Assembly (NCBI RefSeq): GCF_905372335.1
Contig: NZ_CAJPOU010000029.1
Coordinates: forward strand, 1 to 22,014
Reading direction: 5' to 3'
From: Streptococcus sp. A12
Lineage (GTDB): Bacteria; Bacillota; Bacilli; Lactobacillales; Streptococcaceae
Length of the DNA: 22,014 bases
Made by a program: the position numbers and the translations under genes. The notes beneath the pieces were generated by a model. It did not search any database. It saw only the letters and a list, made by a program, of their open reading frames with translations, and was not told the origin of the DNA. Positions 13,975-20,745 of the stretch are shown one piece after another (position 1 is the first letter of the stretch; each line of letters starts with the position of its first letter).

Positions 13975-14003
13975 GTCATACGTTCAAGTACGAAATTTGT
14001 CAA
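13975..14003 (-). promoter_or_regulatory. Candidate promoter for the ccdA operon
   Basis: On the minus strand TTGACA (13998-14003), 17-base spacer, TATGAC (13975-13980). Perfect -35, moderate -10. It starts 11 bases after the sepM stop and would give a leader of about 115 bases that contains the terminator-like hairpin. A second -10-like TATACT lies at 13881-13886, after the hairpin, with a poor -35. Confidence 0.55.
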
Positions 14004-14013
14004 ACAGGCTACT

Positions 14014-15120
14014 TTAGTTCTTTTTCAAATAGTCAATAGCATCCTGCAAGGTTTTGACGGGGACAATTTTCATCTTGGTCTTAATTTTCTTAGCTGTTTC
14101 TACCGCTTCATCGTAGTTGCTCTTGGCATTCGGATTGTTCTTTTTGACTTCTTCTGTCACTGGATTGTCAGGGGCAAAGAAGATTTCAGCACCCGCTCGA
14201 TCTGCCGCCACGACTTTTTTATCCACTCCACCGATATCTCCGACAGTCCCATCATGGTTAATGGTCCCTGTCCCCGCGATATGGCGTCCTTGACGAAGGT
14301 CTGGATCTGCTACTTGGGTATAGATGGACAAACTAAACATCATCCCGGCACTTGGACCACCGATGCCAGCTGTCGCAAACTCAATCGGTATGTCACTCTT
14401 CACTTCTGTCCGGTCAATCAAGCTAATCCCAATCCCATTCTTGCCATTGACCAACTTAATAATCTTTCCTTCAGCGGTCTTGGTCTGGCCATCTTCTGTG
14501 TAGGTCACTGAGACCTTGTCTCCGATTTTTTGGGAGCCAACATACTCGATGAGCTCTTTTGAGCTCTTGAAGGTCTTGTCATTGACAGCCGTAACTGTGT
14601 CCGCAATATTTAGAACGCCTTTAAAGGTAGAGTCTTCTGCTACTTGCATGACATAGACACCTAAGAATTCCATCTCTGTCTCTTTTCCAGCAGTTTTTAA
14701 TCCTTGGTATTTGGCAGTATTTTGAGAGGTCTCCATATAAAATTGATTGATCCGGAAAAATTCCTCACTGGAACTGCCACCTGTCATTTCTTGTTCAGAG
14801 TGGATATCTGTAAAAGGAGTCACCCAGGCATAGACTATATCCGAGAAGGTCGCTTGCTTGACGGCAACAGTGACAAAATCATACGAACCGGATGCTTCAT
14901 CATTTTTCTGGTTGACGCGCATCACTTGGCGAATATCTTCTGAACTCCCAGGCATTTCCAGATAATAGGGTAGGGGAACAAAGAAAGCTAGCAAGGCCAA
15001 AATCAGAAGCAGGGTCCCAATCATCGGCCAACGATAAGTTCTCCACACACTATCTTTTTTGCGCACAGGTTCAAATGGGCTTTCTGGTAGCTGAGCCCTT
15101 GGTTTCTCAAATTCTTTCAT
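14014..15120 (-). CDS. sepM: SepM/YlbL-type membrane PDZ-Lon (S16) protease
   Basis: 368 aa: one N-terminal membrane segment (about 32-50), a PDZ domain (about 150-235, VMQVAEDSTFKGVLNIADTV) and a C-terminal Lon-type proteolytic domain with the catalytic serine S257 in GIGGPSAGMM and the lysine of the dyad in GGVDKK (301-302). In Streptococcus mutans, SepM trims the competence-stimulating peptide on the cell surface; its substrate here is unknown. The start is 5 bases after coaD; the nearest good ribosome site (AAAGGAG) lies 14 bases from the ATG, long but workable by coupling. The gene order rsmD-coaD-sepM is common in streptococci. Confidence 0.92.
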   Translation of the reverse strand: MKEFEKPRAQLPESPFEPVRKKDSVWRTYRWPMIGTLLLILALLAFFVPLPYYLEMPGSSEDIRQVMRVNQKNDEASGSYDFVTVAVKQATFSDIVYAWVTPFTDIHSEQEMTGGSSSEEFFRINQFYMETSQNTAKYQGLKTAGKETEMEFLGVYVMQVAEDSTFKGVLNIADTVTAVNDKTFKSSKELIEYVGSQKIGDKVSVTYTEDGQTKTAEGKIIKLVNGKNGIGISLIDRTEVKSDIPIEFATAGIGGPSAGMMFSLSIYTQVADPDLRQGRHIAGTGTINHDGTVGDIGGVDKKVVAADRAGAEIFFAPDNPVTEEVKKNNPNAKSNYDEAVETAKKIKTKMKIVPVKTLQDAIDYLKKN

Positions 15121-15125
15121 TCGTT

Positions 15126-15599
15126 TTATTTCATCTCCTTTATAACACTCTCTGGGACATAGGCACTGACATCCTGCTGGAAGGTCAGCAGCTCGCGGAT
15201 TCTCGTCGAGCTCAAGGCCTGGTACTGGGGCTGGGCACAGAGATAGATGGTCTCAAGCTCTGGAGCCAGCTGGTGATTGAAGTAGTCCATATTGCTTTCA
15301 TAGAGGAAGTCCTGGCTATTGCGCAACCCTCGGACCAAACTGGTCACCCCATACCGTCTAGCCACCTCTACTGCCAACTCTGCCTCTGAGGTGATGACTC
15401 TTACATTGGGCAAATGAGCCACTGCTTCTGTCACTATGGCTTCCCTTTGCTCAATGGTAAAATAGCCCTTCTTCTCATGATTAAAGAAGATGCCGACATA
15501 CAAGCGATCAAACAAGCGACTGGCCCGCTCTATCAAATCCAAGTGTCCCAAGGTCATTGGGTCAAATGAACCTGTAAATAATCCGATTTTATCTGACAT
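15126..15599 (-). CDS. coaD: Phosphopantetheine adenylyltransferase
   Basis: Fourth step of coenzyme A synthesis: 4'-phosphopantetheine plus ATP gives dephospho-CoA. 157 aa, the usual size. The nucleotidyltransferase signature is GLFTGSFDPMTLGHLDLI (TLGH is the family's T/HxGH site); VRGLRNSQDFLYE and SSTRIREL are also conserved. The start overlaps the end of rsmD by 11 bases, which indicates translational coupling. Confidence 0.96.
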   Translation of the reverse strand: MSDKIGLFTGSFDPMTLGHLDLIERASRLFDRLYVGIFFNHEKKGYFTIEQREAIVTEAVAHLPNVRVITSEAELAVEVARRYGVTSLVRGLRNSQDFLYESNMDYFNHQLAPELETIYLCAQPQYQALSSTRIRELLTFQQDVSAYVPESVIKEMK

Positions 15600-16128
15600 A
15601 AACCGTCACCTTACTAATTCCGTAGATTTTTTCTTTCCAGATTCCTAGACAAGCAATCTCCTCAGGCAAGTCTACTGCCTTATCCGTCTCACAGACGACC
15701 ATGACCTCTTCTCCAAGTAAACCACGTTCAGCCAGGGCCTCAATATCGGCTACGATCTGCTCTTTTGCATAGGGAGGATCCAGGAAAATAAGATCAAAGG
15801 TCCCCTGCAATTGATTGAGAGCTTGGTGAGCCTCCATCTTCAGCAATTGAAACTTGTGGCTTTCCTTGGTCATTTGGATATTGCTAGCAATAATCCCTTG
15901 GGCTCTGCGATCTTTCTCGACCAATACAGCCTGCTCCATCCCCCGAGACACCGCCTCGATGGACAGACCGCCTGAGCCAGCATATAAATCCAAGACCCGA
16001 CCCCCATCAAAATAAGGACCGATCATATTAAACATAGCCCCTCTCACCTTATCTGAAGTGGGCCTCGTTGTCTTTCCTTCGAGCGTCTTAAGAGGACGCC
16101 CTCCATAGGTACCTGATACAATCTTCAT
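15589..16128 (-). CDS. rsmD: 16S rRNA (guanine966-N2)-methyltransferase RsmD
   Basis: SAM-dependent methyltransferase that acts on G966 of 16S rRNA in the assembled small subunit. 179 aa, normal length. MKIVSGTYGGRPLKTLEG is the typical N-terminus; the SAM loop is VLDLYAGSGGLSIEA and the catalytic motif is LIFLDPPY. It heads the cluster with coaD and sepM. No Shine-Dalgarno precedes the ATG, and a strong extended -10 ends 7 bases before it, so the message is probably leaderless. Divergent from the HdiR-like gene. Confidence 0.95.
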   Translation of the reverse strand: MKIVSGTYGGRPLKTLEGKTTRPTSDKVRGAMFNMIGPYFDGGRVLDLYAGSGGLSIEAVSRGMEQAVLVEKDRRAQGIIASNIQMTKESHKFQLLKMEAHQALNQLQGTFDLIFLDPPYAKEQIVADIEALAERGLLGEEVMVVCETDKAVDLPEEIACLGIWKEKIYGISKVTVYVR

Positions 16129-16135
16129 AGAGATT

Positions 16136-16141
16136 ATTATA
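16136..16141 (-). promoter_or_regulatory. Extended -10 of rsmD, with the transcript starting at the ATG
   Basis: On the minus strand TGATATAAT: perfect TATAAT with TGn extension. A weak -35 (TTGTAT) lies 18 bases upstream. The predicted transcription start is 16128-16130 and the rsmD ATG is at 16128. Confidence 0.65.
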
Positions 16142-16244
16142 TCAAAATTTGGATAAAAGATACAAAAACACCCACCTCTCCCATCTGATATCCGCTGAAG
16201 TTAAATCCCTTTCGCTCCTAAAGAAAAATCCTCTCACTTTTCTC

Positions 16245-16273
16245 TTGAAGTCCGAATTTTTTTTTGCTATACT
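16245..16273 (+). promoter_or_regulatory. Promoter of the hdiR-umuC operon
   Basis: TTGAAG (16245-16250), 17-base spacer, TATACT (16268-16273) with TGC extension. The predicted start of transcription (about 16280) lies inside the inverted repeat at 16278-16296. Confidence 0.8.
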
Positions 16274-16277
16274 ATAC

Positions 16278-16296
16278 GTAACTTTTAAAACGTTAC
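16278..16296. promoter_or_regulatory. Probable HdiR operator (autorepression)
   Basis: GTAACTTTTAAAACGTTAC: half-sites GTAAC and GTTAC are exact inverted copies nine bases apart, with a largely symmetric A/T centre. The repeat begins 4 bases after the -10 and covers +1, an ideal place for a dimeric repressor encoded by the next gene. Binding is inferred. Confidence 0.7.
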
Positions 16297-16310
16297 ATAG
16301 GAGAATGCAG

Positions 16311-16988
16311 ATGTTTGATGCAAAAAAATTAAAAGACCGGCGACTTGAGCTGGGCCTGACCCAAGCCCAGGTCTACGAATCCTTAGAGATTAGTCGCAAG
16401 ACCTACTCTAGTTGGGAGAATGGCTTAGCAGAGCCACACGATAAAAATCTCAGGAGGTTGGCCAAGCGCCTCTCCGTTAAAGAGGACTACTTTGTCGACA
16501 AGAGCTCAGCGCTTTTCACCTACCCTTTACTAACCCCACCCCATCAGAGAAAGGTCGATCTCTTTGCCAGCCAACTCTTAGCAGAGCAAGAAAAGGTGGT
16601 CTCTTTGATCCCTTACCGTGTCCTCTCTATCGACTTGGCAGCTGGACATGGTCATACCTTTTATGACAATGAAACTGACTACGAGACCGTCTATTTTGAC
16701 CAAGAGATCCAACACGACTTTGCCTCTTGGGTGTCTGGAGATTCTATGGAACCAAGCTATCCAAACGGTTCTGTTGCCTTGATGAAACAGACCGGATTTG
16801 ACTATGATGGAGCGGTCTATGCCCTCATGTGGAATGGGAAGACCTATATCAAAAAAGTCTATCGAGAAGACGAGGGCCTCCGCCTAGAGTCCATCAACCC
16901 AGCCTATGATGACCTCTTTGCCCCCTACGAAGATGAACCAAAAATCGTCGGTATCGTGGTCGGCCACTTCCTCCCTCTGGAGGTTTAG
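16311..16988 (+). CDS. hdiR: HdiR-like SOS repressor (XRE helix-turn-helix plus S24 peptidase)
   Basis: 225 aa. Residues 6-55 form an XRE-type helix-turn-helix (LGLTQAQVYESLEISRKTYS). Residues about 100-225 form a LexA/UmuD-type S24 domain with the catalytic serine S145 in SGDSMEP and lysine K181 in TYIKKVY; the likely self-cleavage site is A111-G112 in IDLAAGHG. HdiR of lactococci and streptococci cleaves itself when RecA is activated by DNA damage, in genera that lack a standard LexA. I start at ATG 16311, which has AGGAG (16299-16303) upstream; the reading frame is open back to 16149, but that would cover the promoter and operator. The polymerase gene follows after 2 bases. Confidence 0.92.
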   Translation: MFDAKKLKDRRLELGLTQAQVYESLEISRKTYSSWENGLAEPHDKNLRRLAKRLSVKEDYFVDKSSALFTYPLLTPPHQRKVDLFASQLLAEQEKVVSLIPYRVLSIDLAAGHGHTFYDNETDYETVYFDQEIQHDFASWVSGDSMEPSYPNGSVALMKQTGFDYDGAVYALMWNGKTYIKKVYREDEGLRLESINPAYDDLFAPYEDEPKIVGIVVGHFLPLEV

Positions 16989-16990
16989 AC

Positions 16991-18403
16991 ATGCTTTTTG
17001 ATTATTCACGTGAGCCCAGGTCTGATATTGCTTTTGTGGATATGAAAAGTTTCTATGCCAGTTGTGAATGCGTCCGCCTCGGCCTCAATCCTTTGACTAC
17101 TTCTCTTTGTGTCATGAGTCGGAGCGACAATTCTGCTGGCCTCATCTTAGCCAGTTCCCCCGTTTTTAAGCAGGTCTTTGGAAAGAAAAATGTCGGGCGG
17201 AGCTATGATCTGCCCTTTGATCTCAAGACGAGGAAATTCAATTACTACCTGGCCCGTAAGCAAGGCCTGCCTACAGATCCAGCCTTTGTCCACTATATCG
17301 AAAGTTGGGCCAAGCGCACCTTTATCGTGCCCCCTCGCATGAATGCCTATATCCAGGTCAACATGGAAATCCAACAAGTCTTTCAAGAATTTGCTGCTCC
17401 AGATGACATCTACCCCTATTCCATTGATGAGGGCTTTATTGATTTGACCAGCTCTCTCAACTACTTTATTCCTGATACCCAGCTGGACCGACGCTCCAAG
17501 CTGGACCTTCTTTCTGCTCGGATCCAAAAGCGCATTTGGCAGAAAACTGGGATCTACGCTACTGTCGGGATGAGCAATGCCAATCCCCTACTAGCCAAAC
17601 TGGCCCTGGACAACGACGCCAAGCACCAGAAAACCATGCGGGCTAACTGGTCTTACGAAGATGTCCCCAGTCGAGTCTGGCAGATAAAAAAACTGACCGA
17701 TTTCTGGGGGATCGGCCATCGAACAGAAAAACGCCTTAACAAACTAGGCATTCACTCCATCTATGAACTGGCTCAGGCCAATCCAGACCAGCTCAAAAAA
17801 GAATTTGGAGTCATGGGCGTCCAGCTCTGGTTTCACGCCCATGGGATCGATGAAAGCAATGTCCATCGTCCCTATCGGCCAAAGTCTCACGGTCTGGGAA
17901 ATTCGCAAATCCTTCCCCGTGATTACCACCGCCAAAGCGATATTGAACTGGTCTGTCTAGAGATGGCTGAGCAAGTCGCTATCCGCTTGCGTCGGGAAAA
18001 GAAAAAGACACAACTGGTCTCCATCCACGCCAGCTACTCCAAGCAAGAACAGCTCCCCTCCATCCACTGCCAACGAAAGATTGAGCCGACCAACTCTACC
18101 GCTCAATTAGCCAAGGAAGTCATCCAGCTCTTTCGCTCCCACTACCAGGGAGGAGCCATCCGGCAGATAGGAGTCTTTTATGGGAATCTCGTAGAGGAGA
18201 GCTTCCAGCTGATCTCCCTATTTGATGACCCTGAGCAAACCCAAAAAGAAGAAGCTCTCCAAGGGACCATTGACCACATCCGTGACCGATTTGGCTTTGC
18301 TTCTCTACAGAAGGGATCTGCCCTATTAGAAAATTCGCGCGCTCTGGCTCGAAGCAAGCTGACCGGAGGCCACTCTGCAGGAGGTTTAGATGGCTTAGCA
18401 TGA
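16991..18403 (+). CDS. umuC: Y-family DNA polymerase, UmuC/UvrX type
   Basis: 470 aa translesion polymerase. Palm motifs with metal ligands: D17 in FVDMKSFYASCE and D146-E147 in YSIDEGFIDLT. A helix-hairpin-helix (LTDFWGIGHRTEKRLNKLGI) and a little-finger domain follow, and QLISLF near the C-terminus matches the beta-clamp binding motif. It resembles the UvrX/UmuC branch of Firmicutes, which lacks a UmuD gene. GGAGG (16979-16983) precedes the ATG. It is co-transcribed with the HdiR-like repressor, so error-prone synthesis should be DNA-damage induced, as reported for the umuC operon of Streptococcus uberis. The last codons overlap the next ATG (ATGA). Confidence 0.94.
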   Translation: MLFDYSREPRSDIAFVDMKSFYASCECVRLGLNPLTTSLCVMSRSDNSAGLILASSPVFKQVFGKKNVGRSYDLPFDLKTRKFNYYLARKQGLPTDPAFVHYIESWAKRTFIVPPRMNAYIQVNMEIQQVFQEFAAPDDIYPYSIDEGFIDLTSSLNYFIPDTQLDRRSKLDLLSARIQKRIWQKTGIYATVGMSNANPLLAKLALDNDAKHQKTMRANWSYEDVPSRVWQIKKLTDFWGIGHRTEKRLNKLGIHSIYELAQANPDQLKKEFGVMGVQLWFHAHGIDESNVHRPYRPKSHGLGNSQILPRDYHRQSDIELVCLEMAEQVAIRLRREKKKTQLVSIHASYSKQEQLPSIHCQRKIEPTNSTAQLAKEVIQLFRSHYQGGAIRQIGVFYGNLVEESFQLISLFDDPEQTQKEEALQGTIDHIRDRFGFASLQKGSALLENSRALARSKLTGGHSAGGLDGLA

Positions 18404-18771
18404 TTGATCGTTCTTATCTCCCCTATCAGTCGGCACGTGACTTCCAAGACCGGGGCATGGCCAAGTGGGCTGGCTTCTTCCTCTCTGAGCATTCGACGGC
18501 CTTACAAACAAACCAGCTCTCTCTCGAAGAGCTTCGCCTCCTCTCAAACCAAGAAATCCGTCACCTCCTCGAGCAAGCCTACCAGCAAGAGACCTCCCTC
18601 TCCCTCTCTACCCTCCAGGACAATCAAATCGCCGTCTACTACGGTCAGGTCTATACCTTAAGCCCTTCCGAAGTCCTCATTAAAAACGGCCAGCACTACC
18701 ACTCTCTCCTTCTTTCGACTATTTTTTCTATTGAACCAGGAGATTCTAGCTATGAAACCAGCCCTGAATAA
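18400..18771 (+). CDS. YolD-like protein, probable partner of the Y-family polymerase
   Basis: 123 aa. The N-terminal stretch DRGMAKWAGFFLSEHSTAL matches the YolD family signature (RGMxKWxxxxxPEH). In Bacillus, YolD-like genes sit next to UvrX-type polymerases (YqjX with YqjW) and are proposed to replace UmuD as an accessory subunit. Its ATG overlaps the polymerase stop codon; AGGAGG lies 15 bases upstream, rather far, so re-initiation is likely. The 3' end overlaps the next gene by 20 bases. The C-terminal half (VYYGQVYTLSPSEVLIKNGQ) looks like a small beta domain. Accessory role inferred from family and context. Confidence 0.8.
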   Translation: MIDRSYLPYQSARDFQDRGMAKWAGFFLSEHSTALQTNQLSLEELRLLSNQEIRHLLEQAYQQETSLSLSTLQDNQIAVYYGQVYTLSPSEVLIKNGQHYHSLLLSTIFSIEPGDSSYETSPE

Positions 18772-19057
18772 ACACGAACTCCAATTTGATTATTTTTCAG
18801 ACAATTACCAGCAGTTCGAGCATGATTTTTACCGATTGGCAACGACCGCGACCCCCTTGGTCTTTTTAGAAGATGACCTACTGAGATCCATGTCGACAGG
18901 CCAGCGCAACTATTTCAAACTCCACCATACCCAGAGTCGCGACCACCGTGACCACTACTTTCACTTTCGCGTCTCTATCCACCCCCAATCTCCACTGACA
19001 CGGATTTATACCTACCTAGGCCACAGTCCTACCACAGAATACAAAACAACCTCCTAG
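18752..19057 (+). CDS. Small conserved protein of unknown function, last gene of the SOS operon
   Basis: 101 aa, soluble, no signal peptide, rich in His, Tyr and Phe (DYFSDNYQQFEHDFYRLA, HTQSRDHRDHYFHFRVSI). I do not recognise a characterised domain; it may be one of the streptococcal DUF families (DUF5960 is my best guess). I start at ATG 18752 with AGGAG 10 bases upstream; a TTG at 18731 would add seven residues. It overlaps the YolD-like gene by 20 bases, so it is translated with the mutasome genes. The terminator stem begins inside its last codons. Function unknown. Confidence 0.75.
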   Translation: MKPALNKHELQFDYFSDNYQQFEHDFYRLATTATPLVFLEDDLLRSMSTGQRNYFKLHHTQSRDHRDHYFHFRVSIHPQSPLTRIYTYLGHSPTTEYKTTS

Positions 19058-19077
19058 GAAAACTAGGAGGTTCTTTT
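19048..19077. terminator. Shared terminator of the SOS operon and the restriction-modification genes
   Basis: AACCTCCTAG (19048-19057) pairs perfectly with CTAGGAGGTT (19063-19072) around GAAAA, followed by CTTTT on the plus strand; on the minus strand the stem is followed by GTTTTG. It overlaps the stop codon of the last SOS gene and starts 3 bases from the endonuclease stop. Confidence 0.85.
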
Positions 19078-20671
19078 ATCGTGTGAATGAAGAAGCTTTC
19101 GCAACCCAACCAATCGCATCTGCAGGAGGATTATCCACATCAATCCAGATGAAGTCAATGCCGACTTCACCGTTTTTGAATTTTGAAAGACGGATACCGT
19201 TAATTTCTAACTGAGACAATTTCTTACCCGTTAGGATCTCTCTGTCTTTTAATTGAAAGACACCACGAAGAATCCAATTTCCAAGGATTTCTTGCTTATC
19301 AGTTGATTGAATGGCCTTCCCAGCTTCTTGATTGATATAGGCAGTAATCACATCACCTGATGATAGAAATCGTAGCTTAAAGGTCCGTTCTTCTTTTGGG
19401 AGGGCAAGTTTACTCGTACCTGGCTCAAAACTTCCAATCCCTTTACCAAAAAAGTCCGGACGCTCTTCATGGAAATGTTTGGAATCTGGAAGAGGGATAT
19501 ACACTTCACTGACCGGACGATACACCAGCTGTTCAATTTCTTTGACTAATTTTTCATTTCCCGTCTCGTGTACAAAACGAATCAAGTCCTCACGGATGGA
19601 CTTCATCTGAGTTTTTTCTTCCTTGCTAGACCATTTTTTCAAGAGGATTTCTTCCAAAGAGAAGGTCACAAAAGCTAGTTCTTCTGGAGCCAGACTGTCT
19701 TTAAATGTTTCCTGAATCTTTAAAATCCGTGGCAAGCGATCCTTCTTGGCCAACTTTGATCCACCATTAAAGGCATTAAAACCAGAATTTTCTTCTACAT
19801 TTCCATGCTTGTCTGTGATCGCCCAAGAAACGGTCTCAAGAATTTCCGAATCACTTTTTTCTGATGTCAATAAGTGAAGGTGTTCAAAAAGATAAAAGGG
19901 ATCTTCGACATAATTCACATTCCAAGTATCAACCACAATCTCCTTATTCCTAAAGGTCATATGGAGCTGACTATCTGCAGCCGTGTATTTGTAATCATGG
20001 TGGCCGTCTGTGAACCGGAAATTTGTCGGATTGTTCTTAGTCGTTGAGCCTAGAATTTTGAGATTATCTAGGTCAACCGGCAGATAAGTTGTCTCTCCCA
20101 CATGGATCTGAGGCTTATGTCCTTTCGAAGTTGGCATCAAGACATGATAGACGGCTTCTACGTGACTAGAATCAGAATGAAATCCCTTAATGAGAGCTTT
20201 TGAGGATTCAATCCGTTGATTTCGTAAAGACGCAATCTCACGAGCTAGTTTTTCATAGCGAGCTTGATTTTCTTTATCAGCTGTTTCCTTGTCCGGTGAA
20301 ATCTCAGCATGAAATCGGATTTCACTCAACAGCTCGTTCCAAGACTGTGAATCTTTCTTGAACTGAGCAATCCTTTGATCCCCAGACTCTAAACCAAAGG
20401 ATTTAATCCCAACCAAATACTTATGTTGTTCATCAACGACAACTGAAGCATCATAAGAGGTATTGGCAATATCCTCCCCAACCGCATGAAAAGCTTTTTG
20501 GAAAACAGTCTCTTGGAATTTTGAATTGACAATCGGAGCAACATAGCTTTCTCGATCATCAGAATCTTCACCCTCTGCTTTTTGAGAAAAGGCCTCACTC
20601 AGACTAGCAAAATTGGTAATGAGAGTCTTGTATTTTTCCTTTTGTTCTTGTTTTAGGTGTTCCCACATCAT
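19076..20671 (-). CDS. Probable type II restriction endonuclease
   Basis: 531 aa, downstream of a C5-cytosine methyltransferase gene. A PD-(D/E)XK-like core is suggested by E54, D74 (SYDASVVVD) and K90 in LVGIKSFGLESGDQRIAQFK; the usual acidic residue before the lysine is replaced by Gly88, so the exact catalytic set is uncertain. The C-terminal part from EVYIPLPDSKHFHEERPDFF onward resembles the B3-like DNA-binding region of endonucleases such as NgoFVII and BfiI; this is from memory, not a search. No helicase or translocase motif. GAGGA precedes the first of two adjacent ATGs (20671 and 20668). It has its own possible promoter. Recognition site not predictable. Confidence 0.75.
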   Translation of the reverse strand: MMWEHLKQEQKEKYKTLITNFASLSEAFSQKAEGEDSDDRESYVAPIVNSKFQETVFQKAFHAVGEDIANTSYDASVVVDEQHKYLVGIKSFGLESGDQRIAQFKKDSQSWNELLSEIRFHAEISPDKETADKENQARYEKLAREIASLRNQRIESSKALIKGFHSDSSHVEAVYHVLMPTSKGHKPQIHVGETTYLPVDLDNLKILGSTTKNNPTNFRFTDGHHDYKYTAADSQLHMTFRNKEIVVDTWNVNYVEDPFYLFEHLHLLTSEKSDSEILETVSWAITDKHGNVEENSGFNAFNGGSKLAKKDRLPRILKIQETFKDSLAPEELAFVTFSLEEILLKKWSSKEEKTQMKSIREDLIRFVHETGNEKLVKEIEQLVYRPVSEVYIPLPDSKHFHEERPDFFGKGIGSFEPGTSKLALPKEERTFKLRFLSSGDVITAYINQEAGKAIQSTDKQEILGNWILRGVFQLKDREILTGKKLSQLEINGIRLSKFKNGEVGIDFIWIDVDNPPADAIGWVAKASSFTR

Positions 20672-20693
20672 TCAATCCTCACTTCTTATTTAA

Positions 20694-20726
20694 GTATATC
20701 AAAAGAAGACTAGATTTTCACTAGTC
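20694..20726 (-). promoter_or_regulatory. Endonuclease promoter overlapping an inverted repeat
   Basis: On the minus strand GTGAAA, 17-base spacer, TATACT with a TGA extension, in the 74-base gap after the methyltransferase gene. The -35 lies in the loop of an inverted repeat, GACTAG/CTAGTC, separated by TGAAAAT and followed by TTCTTTT. The repeat may be an operator or a weak terminator between the two genes. Confidence 0.5.
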
Positions 20727-20745
20727 CCCTTACTTATATAATTCG

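Noticed and set aside
16149..16310. N-terminal extension of the HdiR-like protein
   Set aside because: It would cover the promoter, the inverted repeat and AGGAG; the helix-turn-helix protein begins at 16311.
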